A stretch of 41,192 nt of DNA, from assembly GCA_944383835.1 (NCBI GenBank), contig CALWRE010000238.1:1-41192 (forward strand), read 5' to 3'. This document shows positions 23,928 to 32,268 of this stretch, one piece after another. The notes below the pieces were generated by a model that worked only from the letters and a program-made list of their open reading frames with translations, was not told where the DNA came from and did not search any database. Both the position numbers and the translations under genes were made by a program. The DNA is from an uncultured Lachnospiraceae bacterium. Lineage in GTDB: Bacteria > Bacillota > Clostridia > Lachnospirales > Lachnospiraceae. Numbering within the stretch: the first letter of the stretch is position 1; the number at the start of each line of letters is the position of its first letter.

Positions 23928-25230
23928 ATCTTCTGCTCCTTCCGCTCTTCCTTCTCCCTATCCTTCTCCAGGGTATCAAGCATCTCCAGAAATGCCTCCA
24001 GCCTGGTTTTGATCTGGCCGTCATGGCTATTCCTCTTATCAATCCCGTCCCCGTCCAGGATCAGCATCGGTATGTCCTTCTTCTGCATCTCTTCTTTTAA
24101 CAGCAGGCTTCCGCCGGAGGACTGCTTGCAGCCCCAGTGGCAGAACTGAATCACCGCGTCGGGATGAAGGGTGTCCACCAGGTTCCCGACAATCTCCGCC
24201 TTATGGGCATAGGAGCCATTGTACATGTTGCGGATGATTTTGCCCGCCAGGGCCTTGAACGGATCCCTCACATCCAGCATGTCCACCGAATCCAGGATAA
24301 TATCGCTGGCTATGATCTGATATTTATCGTTTTCATTGAAATAATGCTTCAGGCTCTCCTGGTAAAAAGGAAGAAGATGAACCCAGAGGATTTTCTTTCC
24401 CTCAAAAACCGGGTATTTCCGAATATCCTCCACCAGGAAACGCACCAGCTCCAGGAATTCCTCCGTCCCGATCATCAGATGCATTCCCATCATCAGGTAC
24501 AGATGGCTGATCATCTCGCCGGGATATTGCCTTTCGCTCCGCAGGCGGAAAAACTGCATCAAAAGCTGCCGGGTCTCATTCTCAATCTCCAGGGCATGGC
24601 GCAGCTTTTCGATTTCAAACTTCCGGCCGAATACCTGCTCCAGCTCACCGGTAAAGCTTTTCAGCTGTTCGGCCAGGTACTGAACCGAATCCTCGTCGTC
24701 CCCATAGGGCACGTCCAGGAAGGTGAAGGGAACTCCCTTTTTCTTCTCCAGATAGCGGAAGGTATTCAGGTTGCCGTCGCAGGACAGGGAAGTCGTCACC
24801 GCATACCGGGGCACGGGCACCGTCCCGCTGTCAATGGCCCCCACAAAGGTCTTATGGTAGGAGCACAGGGTCGGGGCGATTCCCGTGCTCTGGGCATAGT
24901 CAATGAAATAATCCTCCAGAGATGATAGCCGCTCAGATAACAGGCCAGGCATTCCACCGAAAGGGTGGCAAGGTCAAAGCACTGCATAATCTCACAGGGG
25001 GCAAAGATATTGCCCCAGACATAGCTGTCCGGCTTTCCCAGGGAATCCGCCACCAGGGACATCATCATCGATTCCAGCTTCTGGTATCCCCTGGCCAGGT
25101 TTCCGTTCGGCAGGACCTTCGTCCGCAGCTTGTTGGCCTTAAAGCCCAGCAGAATCTTATCAAAGCTCTGCTCCGGCGTTTTTTCCGTCTGCTCCTTCAC
25201 GTAGTCGATATATTTATCTACGATCCACAT
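23921..25230 (-). pseudogene. 2-hydroxyacyl-CoA dehydratase subunit, frameshifted
   Basis: The N-terminal piece (25230 to about 24930) reads MWIVDKYIDYVK through APCEIMQCFDLATLSVEC to CYLSG. The frame then moves, and the rest continues as LSSLEDYFIDYAQ to KEQKIC at 23921. Restoring one base in the GGCC-like run near 24928-24930 gives a protein of about 436 residues, right for the large dehydratase subunit. Cluster cysteines (APCEIMQC, LSCDGN, CHWGC) are kept. The start has GGAGGAGAACAT upstream. It heads the operon with the second subunit and the activase, so the whole unit is probably inactive here. The substrate cannot be told. Confidence 0.8.
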
Positions 25231-25309
25231 ATGTTCTCCTCCATTTTTTGCAGGACAGGTTTATGCCTGGCAGACCTTATCCGCCGGGCATCCGCCCCCT
25301 CAAACAGGC

Positions 25310-25386
25310 ATTATGATACCAGATTGCGACGCGAAGCTAGTCCTTTAGGGCTCCGCACTGCGTGCTCCCGCAATCTGCATCATATT
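25310..25386. repeat. Long imperfect hairpin upstream of the dehydratase operon
   Basis: Outer arms ATTATGAT (25310-25317) and ATCATATT (25379-25386) pair at seven of eight positions. Inner arms AGATTGCG (25321-25328) and CGCAATCT (25369-25376) pair perfectly. Within the loop, GCAC/GTGC can form a small hairpin. There is no T run. It could be an intergenic REP-like or MITE-like repeat, or a folded leader of the minus-strand operon. Apart from this element I see nothing in 25231-25575. Confidence 0.5.
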
Positions 25387-25575
25387 AATATATTATGGCT
25401 CCCGAAAAATTTCCACCCCATTTTTTTACAGACTCCAGGACGGTAATCGGCGGATGTACTTTTCCCGTAACTATTTTGAGAGTTTTGCTTGCCTTTTTTG
25501 ACAGGCTTATATAAGATAATAAGTAGAATACAGCAAACCACTCGGCCGCAGAGGCTTTTGCACAAGGAGGTTCCT

Positions 25576-26073
25576 ATGATTGCCCTTCATTTTCCTGATA
25601 TCCGCCTGACCACAGCCAAATTATTTGTCCAGGAGGATTTTGATTCCTTTCTCGTCTCGGAACTTTCCCTCACCACCCTGTGCACCTTCCAGATCGACGG
25701 CCGCATTGCCGCCGACTATTTCAGTACGGATGAGTTCGCCGCCCTCTCCGACCATGAATTTGTCTCCTGGAAACTGCTGCGCCCCTTCGTCTATCAGCTG
25801 ATCCGCGGAAACCGGCTGCCGGGGCAGTTCCGCATCGTCTTTCGCCTGGCCGGCTACAATGTGGAGAAATTCCTGAAACAGACCGGCCTTCCTTATACCG
25901 CCTCCGACATCGGCGGCCTTTTTATGAATCTGCGCTATACCGATAAGCGCCTGTCCTGCTACACCGGCACCTCCCTGAACATCTTCGACCTGTCCAAGAA
26001 CCTGGACCGGGAATGGGATCAGATGGTGCAGAATTTCCTGCATCAGCGCAAAATCCCCTTTGAAAAAGAATAA
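25576..26073 (+). CDS. Conserved protein of unknown function (possibly DUF5721)
   Basis: 165 residues, no signal peptide or membrane helix. It opens MIALHFPDIRLTTAKLFVQE, with later FSTDEFAALSDHEFVSWKLL and QFRIVFRLAGYNVEKFL segments. It looks like a compact soluble alpha/beta protein. I believe it belongs to a small family found in Lachnospiraceae, probably DUF5721, but this is from memory. The start at 25576 follows a strong AAGGAGG at 5-base spacing; an upstream in-frame ATG lacks one. It lies directly before the CIRCE-htpG unit on the same strand. No function can be inferred. Confidence 0.75.
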   Translation: MIALHFPDIRLTTAKLFVQEDFDSFLVSELSLTTLCTFQIDGRIAADYFSTDEFAALSDHEFVSWKLLRPFVYQLIRGNRLPGQFRIVFRLAGYNVEKFLKQTGLPYTASDIGGLFMNLRYTDKRLSCYTGTSLNIFDLSKNLDREWDQMVQNFLHQRKIPFEKE

Positions 26074-26102
26074 GCCGGGATATTAGGTCAAAATATTTTT
26101 TG

Positions 26103-26129
26103 TTAGCACTCACCAAAAATGAGTGCTAA
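26103..26129 (+). promoter_or_regulatory. Perfect CIRCE operator (HrcA site) upstream of htpG
   Basis: TTAGCACTC (26103-26111), nine bases, GAGTGCTAA (26121-26129): a full consensus CIRCE with standard spacing. It lies 7 bases upstream of the htpG -35. HrcA repression of htpG is inferred. Confidence 0.92.
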
Positions 26130-26136
26130 TTTTTTC

Positions 26137-26165
26137 TTGACTTTTGCCCTGCACGGTATTACAAT
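26137..26165 (+). promoter_or_regulatory. Sigma-A-type promoter of htpG
   Basis: TTGACT (26137-26142), a 17-base spacer, TACAAT (26160-26165). The start of transcription is expected near 26172, leaving about 44 bases of leader with AAAGGAGTG before the ATG. Confidence 0.85.
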
Positions 26166-26215
26166 AGACTGGAATCCAAAAGAACTTTATTTTTTCCAAA
26201 AGGAGTGACAATAGC

Positions 26216-28213
26216 ATGGCAACAAGAACCGGAAATCTTTCCATCAACAGTGAGAATATTTTCCCTATTATTAAGAAATGGCTGTATTCCGACCACGATA
26301 TCTTTGTGCGCGAGCTGGTCAGCAACGGCTGCGACGCCATCACCAAGCTGAAAAAGCTGGACGCCGTAGGCGAATATCAGCTGCCCGACGATGTGAAATT
26401 CAAAATCGATGTGAAGGTAAACCCCGAGGAAAAGACCATCTCCTTTACCGATAACGGTTTGGGCATGACGGAGGAAGAGGTGGACGAGTATATCAACCAG
26501 ATCGCTTTCTCCGGCGCACAGGCCTTCCTGGAGCAGTACAAGGATAAGACGAACGACGACCAGATCATCGGCCATTTCGGCCTGGGATTCTATTCCGCCT
26601 TCATGGTGGCCGACCGCGTTACCATCGACACCCTTTCTTATAAGGAAGGGGCCACGCCGGTTCACTGGGAGTCGGAAGGCGGCAACGAATATACCATGGG
26701 CGACGGCAATAAGGAAGGAGTCGGCACCTGCATCACCCTCTATCTCAATGAGGACAGCGTGGAATTCTCCAATGAATACCGCGTCCGCGAGGTTCTGGAG
26801 AAATACTGCTCCTTCATGCCGGTGGAAATCTATCTGTCCAAGGAAAACGCCGAGCCGCAGTATGATACCATCGACGCCGAGGATGTCCGTGAGGACGACA
26901 CGGTAGTGGAGCGCTTCACGGAAGCGGCAAAGACCGAGGAGAAGGAGAACGAGGACGGCACCAAGGAGACGGTGGAGGTCAGCCCCGCCAAGGAAAAGGC
27001 CAAGATTCTGCGCCGCCCCGTCCCGGTCAACGATACCCATCCGCTGTGGGCCAAACACCCCAACGATTGCACCGGCGAGGAGTATAAGGAATTCTACCGC
27101 AAGGTATTCCACGATTACAAGGAGCCTCTGTTCTGGATCCATCTGAACATGGACTACCCCTTCAACCTGAAGGGCATCCTGTATTTCCCGAAGATTGCCC
27201 TGGAGTATGAGTCCATTGAAGGCGTGATTAAGCTGTACAACAACCAGGTATTCATCGCCGACAATATCAAAGAGGTGATCCCGGAATTCCTGATGCTCTT
27301 AAAGGGCGTCATCGACTGCCCCGACCTGCCGCTCAACGTATCCCGCAGCGCCCTGCAGAACGACGGCTTCGTTAAGAAGATCTCCGACTACATCACCAAG
27401 AAGGTAGCGGACAAGCTGACCGGTATGTATAAGACCGATAAGGAATCCTATGAGAAATACTGGGACGATATCAATCCCTTCATCAAGTTCGGCTATATCA
27501 AGGATGAGAAATTCCGCGAGAAGATTCAGGACTATATGATCTTCAAAGATATCAACGGCAAGTATCTGACCCTGCCGGAATGCCTGGAGGACGCCAAGGA
27601 GACCCACGAGAACACGATCTACTATGTAACCGATGAAAAGGAACAGAGCCAGTACATCAACATGTTCAAGGCACAGGGCACCGACGCGGTGATTCTGCCT
27701 CACAACATCGACTCTCCTTTCATCCAGCAGATCGAGCAGGCCAACAAGGATCTGCATTTCAAGCGCATCGATGCGGAGAGTGATTCCTACAAGGAGAATC
27801 TGACCGACGAAGAAAAGGAGGCCATGAAGGCCGACGAGGAATCTCTGACCGAGACCTTCCGCAAGGCTCTGGGCAATGACAAGCTGGAGGTGAAGGCGGA
27901 GAAGCTAAAAGACGACAGCATAGCCTCGATGATTACCCTGTCCGAGGACAGCCGCCGGATGCAGGAAATGTTCAAGATGTACGGCATGGGCGGCGATATG
28001 TCCATGTTCGGAGACGAAGGGCAGACCCTGATCCTCAATGTCAATCACCCTCTGGTAAAGACCGTGCTGGAGAATAAGGACGGCGAACTGACTCCTTCCA
28101 TCTGCGAGCAGCTCTACGATCTGGCCCTCCTCTCCCACGGCTCCCTGTCGCCGGAGCGGATGACCGCCTTCATCCAGAGAAGCAACGAGCTGATGATGAA
28201 GCTGGCGAAATAA
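26216..28213 (+). CDS. htpG: Molecular chaperone HtpG (Hsp90)
   Basis: 665 residues in the normal Hsp90 order: an N-terminal GHKL ATPase (about 1-230), a middle domain and a C-terminal dimer domain. ATP-site motifs are RELVSNGCDAITKL (the Asn of the Bergerat fold), FTDNGLGM and IGHFGLGFYSAFMV. A charged Glu/Lys-rich linker follows the ATPase (about 240-265), and the middle domain keeps the catalytic Arg loop (NVSRSALQND). It helps refold and stabilise client proteins in the cytoplasm. AAAGGAGTG precedes the ATG. A perfect CIRCE and a near-consensus promoter stand upstream, and a strong terminator follows, so it is a single-gene heat-shock unit. Confidence 0.97.
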   Translation: MATRTGNLSINSENIFPIIKKWLYSDHDIFVRELVSNGCDAITKLKKLDAVGEYQLPDDVKFKIDVKVNPEEKTISFTDNGLGMTEEEVDEYINQIAFSGAQAFLEQYKDKTNDDQIIGHFGLGFYSAFMVADRVTIDTLSYKEGATPVHWESEGGNEYTMGDGNKEGVGTCITLYLNEDSVEFSNEYRVREVLEKYCSFMPVEIYLSKENAEPQYDTIDAEDVREDDTVVERFTEAAKTEEKENEDGTKETVEVSPAKEKAKILRRPVPVNDTHPLWAKHPNDCTGEEYKEFYRKVFHDYKEPLFWIHLNMDYPFNLKGILYFPKIALEYESIEGVIKLYNNQVFIADNIKEVIPEFLMLLKGVIDCPDLPLNVSRSALQNDGFVKKISDYITKKVADKLTGMYKTDKESYEKYWDDINPFIKFGYIKDEKFREKIQDYMIFKDINGKYLTLPECLEDAKETHENTIYYVTDEKEQSQYINMFKAQGTDAVILPHNIDSPFIQQIEQANKDLHFKRIDAESDSYKENLTDEEKEAMKADEESLTETFRKALGNDKLEVKAEKLKDDSIASMITLSEDSRRMQEMFKMYGMGGDMSMFGDEGQTLILNVNHPLVKTVLENKDGELTPSICEQLYDLALLSHGSLSPERMTAFIQRSNELMMKLAK

Positions 28214-28268
28214 AAAACAGCCGGAAACGGTGAAACAACAAAAGCATCGGAAATATAGCGTAAATACA

Positions 28269-28316
28269 TCGGCCCCTGCCGCAAGGCTTAGCTCTCGCGG
28301 CAGGGGCCGATTTTTT
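28269..28316 (+). terminator. Terminator of htpG
   Basis: A 14-bp perfect stem, TCGGCCCCTGCCGC (28269-28282) with GCGGCAGGGGCCGA (28297-28310), followed by six T. Confidence 0.92.
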
Positions 28317-28318
28317 AC

Positions 28319-29068
28319 TCATTGAACTTTCTTCACTGCTATTGCATGGCATGAAACTTCATTCTCATAGGCCGTACCAAAACTTGTAATCTCATCCCGG
28401 TACCATATCTGAACGGAATCTCCTGTCTCCAGGCCGGCAAAAGGATCTGGGTAAAGCAAATAGTCCTCATAATCCATAAAAATCCACCACTCTTCTGTCT
28501 CTCCATCCGTATTTTCAAAGGAAATCCTAAAATGATGATCTGCCTTTTCTTCTATCGCACCAGTAACAGAAGGGATCTCTTCTGATATGAATTCTATTTT
28601 CAATCCGGCCTTTGCATCGGTATTACGGTCTAAAGTGAGAAGAATGGCTGAATCCTCTCCCATCCACACTATGCGACCGGAATAACGGTTTTTATAATCT
28701 TCCGGGGCGCTGCCTCTCGAACCATAAGCGAAAAACTCCTCGTATTTTTCCTGGAAGGCGGAAATCAACGCCGGGATTTCTTCCTGAAAGTCCACATCCT
28801 CCTCATAGAACGCACGGATGCAAAATCCGGTCCCATTTGTATTTTCGACCGTATTTACCGTCGCCTTTGTCAGGTATCCCTCTGTCTGTTCGCAAGACAG
28901 ATACAGTTCTGAAGAATCGGATTCGGCAAGAAAAGATTCTGACGGTTCTTCAGGGTTCCGGCGCTCCTCCGTCCCTGTACAGCCAGTAAGAAAAAACAAA
29001 ACTGCCGCTCCGATAAGAAAAAATATTCTTTTTATTGCCTGATTCAATTTGATTGAATTCACCCCCAT
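28319..29068 (-). CDS. Lipoprotein of unknown function
   Basis: 249 residues with a lipoprotein signal: basic N-terminus, hydrophobic core (about 15-27) and lipobox FLTGC, so it is anchored outside the membrane. The mature part starts Thr/Glu/Pro-rich and then forms a mixed domain with many acidic and aromatic residues (EEWWIFMDYEDYLLYP, DSVQIWYRDE). The start is uncertain. ATG 29068 lacks a ribosome site; GTG 29062 would make a 4-base overlap with the stop of the broken gene upstream. Either suggests translational coupling to that gene. The two form a short operon from the promoter at 29756. I recognise no family. Confidence 0.75.
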   Translation of the reverse strand: MGVNSIKLNQAIKRIFFLIGAAVLFFLTGCTGTEERRNPEEPSESFLAESDSSELYLSCEQTEGYLTKATVNTVENTNGTGFCIRAFYEEDVDFQEEIPALISAFQEKYEEFFAYGSRGSAPEDYKNRYSGRIVWMGEDSAILLTLDRNTDAKAGLKIEFISEEIPSVTGAIEEKADHHFRISFENTDGETEEWWIFMDYEDYLLYPDPFAGLETGDSVQIWYRDEITSFGTAYENEVSCHAIAVKKVQ

Positions 29069-29658
29069 ACGGATATTGCCCAGGAACTGCTGACCGTCTT
29101 AGTAAAGTAAATCGTCGTCCCTGCTTGTCCCTCAACCGAAAAGCCTGCATCAGCCAGCTTTTTAACTCCAACTTCCGCACTGACGCCGAGAGTCGAAGAT
29201 ACATCTACAGAACCTTGGCAAGTGGCTGAGTAATAGCAGTCTAATTCTGTTGTAGGAAATGCTCCCGACGGTGAAATAGCCGAACTAACTTTATTTCAAC
29301 TAAAATCCTGTTGGTAACTCCAACGATAGGGATAAAGGATACAGACCCATACACCGTATTATCAAATGTTCTCTGAATATAACTTTCAGCCCTCGTCATA
29401 GCATTTTGTTCCGGTGGATAAAAAACGAAACGTTCAATTAATGCGTCTGTATCACGCGCAAAAATTTCTATGATGATATTTTCATTTTCGTAGCTTTTTT
29501 CACAGTAATAATCCTGAGAAAGATACTGCGATGAAGTGAACATCATCCCATCCACTTCAAATGTAAGATACCCGGTCTCTCTTGCCAGAGAAATACTTGA
29601 AAAACATAAAGATAACGTCACAAAAGCGACCATAAATTTCTTATAGAACTCTCTTCAT
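29059..29658 (-). pseudogene. Secreted protein gene broken by two frameshifts
   Basis: Three frames joined give one sensible protein of about 200 residues. ATG 29658 follows GGGGGA and opens MKR. One extra base near 29649 shifts the frame into FYKKFMVAFVTLSLCF, a clean signal peptide ending SISLA. The body runs to IPIVGVTNRILVEI, where one A is missing from a run near 29290-29300. The remainder reads SSAISPSGAFPTTELDCYYS to VSSSWAISVWG and stops at 29059. The protein would be exported, with two Cys near the C-terminal third. I recognise no family. It shares an operon with the lipoprotein downstream. Confidence 0.65.
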
Positions 29659-29755
29659 AATTTTTCCCCCATAAAATGATACGTTTAGTTGCATACTTTT
29701 TAATTCGGTAATTCAAAACATTAGAATCATCTCCTTACAAATGGTTTTCATTTAT

Positions 29756-29784
29756 AAGATACCATTTTATGGTTATTTTGTCAA
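29756..29784 (-). promoter_or_regulatory. Promoter for the secreted-protein/lipoprotein pair
   Basis: On the minus strand TTGACA (29784-29779), a 17-base spacer, TATCTT (29761-29756). About 90 bases of leader precede the ATG at 29658. Confidence 0.6.
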
Positions 29785-29934
29785 GTAAAATTCGCAAAAA
29801 ACATCCTATTTAGCAAATAATATATTTTGCAAAAGATATATTACCTTATAATGAATTGTTTTTTTAATAAATTGTTTTATTTTTAAAATTTTTATTTTTT
29901 ATCGTATAATTTTTGTCTAAACATATACATTGTC
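29785..29934. other. Extremely AT-rich intergenic stretch
   Basis: Roughly 150 bases made almost wholly of A and T, with T runs and no coding frame, unlike the rest of the window. No hairpin terminator for the amidase gene is evident in it. It suggests acquired or curved DNA. Confidence 0.6.
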
Positions 29935-31074
29935 TTACTTTTGTGGATCCGGCTGCAGGAAAAAAGTATAGCACCGCTCATAATTCTCCCGGTGATAATA
30001 CCGCAGCTCGCCGGTGGACAGGTTCATGACAATGCTCCACTCCGTGGAGTCGGCCTCGCCGAAATTGTCCTTGCTGACACGGTCCAGGGCATCCCGGACG
30101 TCATCCATTCCCATCCGGGGCGTTTCCTCCAATCGGCTCATCAAAATATCATACCTCTCATGGGACTGTTCGCTCCCGATCCCCTGTTTTTCTCCCTCTG
30201 CCAGATAGAAATTGGTAAGCAATGCCGTCTCCGTTACAATCATCTCATTATTCACGTATTCGACCGCTACGCTGCGTCCTGTAGAATCGGCGATGGCAAA
30301 ATGGATCATCATATCCATCGAGCCATGCAGGTCATACTGCCCCAGCAGCGCAAGAGCCTCATCCACGCTCCCGGCCTGATTTAGCAGCAGGCGGATTGCC
30401 GTGGTCGTAGTGATATCCGGCTTGTCCGTATTCTGGTCGATCCGGGCAGTGTCCTGGATCATATTGACCGATATCGCCAGTCCCGCCTCGTTCATTCCAT
30501 CCAAAGGCGCATACAGGGCGGCAAGGGTTCTGATCTCATCCAGATTCATCACTAGATCAACGGCCCGGCTGTTTATGCTCTGGGTGATAAAATCCATATT
30601 GACCGTGGAAATGGAGGCATAGCCGTTCTCCGGATACGATTCCACCACCATTGCCTCGCAGGTATTCCAGTCAAAATTACGGCCAAACAGGAATTCCCCC
30701 TCCGGACTCTGTACCGCAATGGTGCTGCAGCCGAAGATTCCGTCCATTATCTCATCCAGAAGCACATCCGAAAGAACGTTATTCGCCAGAAACGCAATCA
30801 GCTCCCCGTCGGAGAAGGCCCCGCCCTGGGCCAGGAATGCATCGAAACCATAGTCCCCATCGTACCGGACAACCGAAAAGCCTTCCTCATATTCGACAAT
30901 CTCCTCCGTAGGGGTGACCCGGACATCCAGGCCTGGCATGGTTCCGGCAGAGCCCTCTTTTTCCACATAGGTTCCATCCATATAGAAATAAAGCAAAAAT
31001 GCGCCTATGCACAAAAACACTATGAGGATTAAGATTTTGACTGCCCGAAGGATTCTTTGTTTTGGCTGAATCAT
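29935..31074 (-). CDS. Membrane-anchored Ntn-type linear amide hydrolase (C45/choloylglycine hydrolase-like)
   Basis: 379 residues. One N-terminal membrane segment (about 11-31), then an outside domain with FGCSTIAVQSPEGEFLFGRN: Cys116 sits where the nucleophile of C45/C59-type hydrolases lies, followed by the FGRNFDWN segment. Later GMNEAGLAISVNM and a conserved Asn-rich core support the fold. Family members split linear amide bonds, for example in penicillin V, bile salts or acyl-homoserine lactones. Here the Cys is not N-terminal, so activity would need processing near residue 115 or work without it. GGAGGAGAAAAAG precedes the ATG. The substrate is unknown; it is not a classical secreted bile salt hydrolase. 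Confidence 0.75.
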   Translation of the reverse strand: MIQPKQRILRAVKILILIVFLCIGAFLLYFYMDGTYVEKEGSAGTMPGLDVRVTPTEEIVEYEEGFSVVRYDGDYGFDAFLAQGGAFSDGELIAFLANNVLSDVLLDEIMDGIFGCSTIAVQSPEGEFLFGRNFDWNTCEAMVVESYPENGYASISTVNMDFITQSINSRAVDLVMNLDEIRTLAALYAPLDGMNEAGLAISVNMIQDTARIDQNTDKPDITTTTAIRLLLNQAGSVDEALALLGQYDLHGSMDMMIHFAIADSTGRSVAVEYVNNEMIVTETALLTNFYLAEGEKQGIGSEQSHERYDILMSRLEETPRMGMDDVRDALDRVSKDNFGEADSTEWSIVMNLSTGELRYYHRENYERCYTFFLQPDPQK

Positions 31075-31344
31075 TCTTTTTCTCCTCCCCCATAAAATGA
31101 TGTTGGAGTCAAAAGGTATTTTGGCCCTGGTATCATAAAATAAAACGATTGGCTTAATTACAATATATCATGGAAGTATTTGTCTATCAACCAGATTTCA
31201 CTCCAGGGGCAAGAAAAGGATTGACTTCCGGTAAGAGAAAAGCTTACTGCCATCATCCATATATTTTAGACATCAAAGCATCTCAAAAAATGCATCTCAA
31301 AACTTCGGCAAATCACATTGTCATTTACAGGAGAGTCCGTTATA

Positions 31345-32199
31345 ATGAAAGCAGAAAAACCTACATACACCCGCAGGGAACTTAAGAAAAATCTCAGGCA
31401 GGACATCCGGCAAAGCTGGAAGACCCTTGGGATATCCAACGATTTTATGTTCGGCAAAGTCATGCGCGACCCGGTGCTTTGCCGCCAGCTTCTTGAGCGC
31501 ATACTCCCGGACATGAAAATCGACCGCATCGAGTATACCCAGACGCAGAAATCCATCTACGAAGACGCCTATGCCCATGGCGTCCGGCTGGATGTGTACG
31601 TGAAGGATGCGGACGGGGTTTGCTATGATTTGGAAATCCAAGCGGTCGATACCGGAGAGCTGCCGCAGCGCAGCCGGTATTACCAGAGCATGATGGATCT
31701 GGAAATGCTGGACAGCGGCAGGCCTTACTACGAGCTCGCCCGCAGCTATGTCATCTTCATCTGCCGGATGGATATCTTTGGCCATGGAAGGCATATCTAT
31801 ACCTTTGCCAACCGCTGCCGGGAAGAGGAAGGCCTGGAGCTAGGCGACGGGGCCGTCAAGATTTTTCTGAACGCCAGGGGAACGATGGACGACGTGGGTC
31901 CTGGGCTTCACGCATTTTTAAAGTATGTGGACGGAACCCTGTCAGATGACCCTTATGTAAAGAAGCTGGAGCTGGCTGTGCGCAAAGCAAGAATGAACCG
32001 AAAATGGAGGAATGAGTATATGACCATAAAAATGAAAGAACAGCTAACCCGCCATCTCGCACGAGAGGAAGGACGAGAGGAAGGATGGGAGCAGGTTGCC
32101 AGGGCAATGCTCCAGAATGGTAAATCCAACAGCGAGATTCAAAAATATATTCCCATCTCCGATGAGAAATTGAACGATATCCGGCGCGAGATGAAATGA
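31345..32199 (+). CDS. Rpn family PD-(D/E)XK nuclease/putative transposase-like protein
   Basis: 284 residues. The first 250 form a PD-(D/E)XK_2 domain: NDFMFGKVMRDP, then GVRLDVYVKD with catalytic Asp83 and DLEIQ with Glu97-x-Gln99, the usual Rpn pattern. QRSRYYQSMMD and YVIFICRMDIFG follow. A charged helical tail (KEQLTRHLAREEGREEGW) and a short helix-turn-helix-like end (NSEIQKYIPISDEKLNDIRR) complete it. Rpn proteins are Mg-dependent DNases that promote recombination and are often multicopy. ATG 31345 follows AGGAGA at slightly long spacing. It is alone between the amidase and the MATE gene, with no inverted repeats, so it is not an intact IS. Confidence 0.85.
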   Translation: MKAEKPTYTRRELKKNLRQDIRQSWKTLGISNDFMFGKVMRDPVLCRQLLERILPDMKIDRIEYTQTQKSIYEDAYAHGVRLDVYVKDADGVCYDLEIQAVDTGELPQRSRYYQSMMDLEMLDSGRPYYELARSYVIFICRMDIFGHGRHIYTFANRCREEEGLELGDGAVKIFLNARGTMDDVGPGLHAFLKYVDGTLSDDPYVKKLELAVRKARMNRKWRNEYMTIKMKEQLTRHLAREEGREEGWEQVARAMLQNGKSNSEIQKYIPISDEKLNDIRREMK

Positions 32200-32216
32200 A
32201 TGTCCCCTGTATGAGA

Positions 32217-32235
32217 GGGCTGCTTTTTGCAGCCC
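32217..32235. other. Hairpin between the convergent Rpn and MATE genes
   Basis: GGGCTGC (32217-32223), five T, GCAGCCC (32229-32235). A 7-bp perfect stem without a T tail on either side, so it is at best a weak terminator. Confidence 0.4.
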
Positions 32236-32268
32236 CATAAACGCAGATTCTGATCCCATCCAAATAGG

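Noticed and set aside
26159..27142. A 327-codon minus-strand frame opposite htpG
   Set aside because: It is a shadow of the conserved htpG reading frame and crosses its promoter and CIRCE, with no ribosome site or motif.
31345..32199. The Rpn-type gene as part of an insertion sequence
   Set aside because: No terminal inverted repeats or target duplications were found around it; the family is usually chromosomal despite the transposase label.
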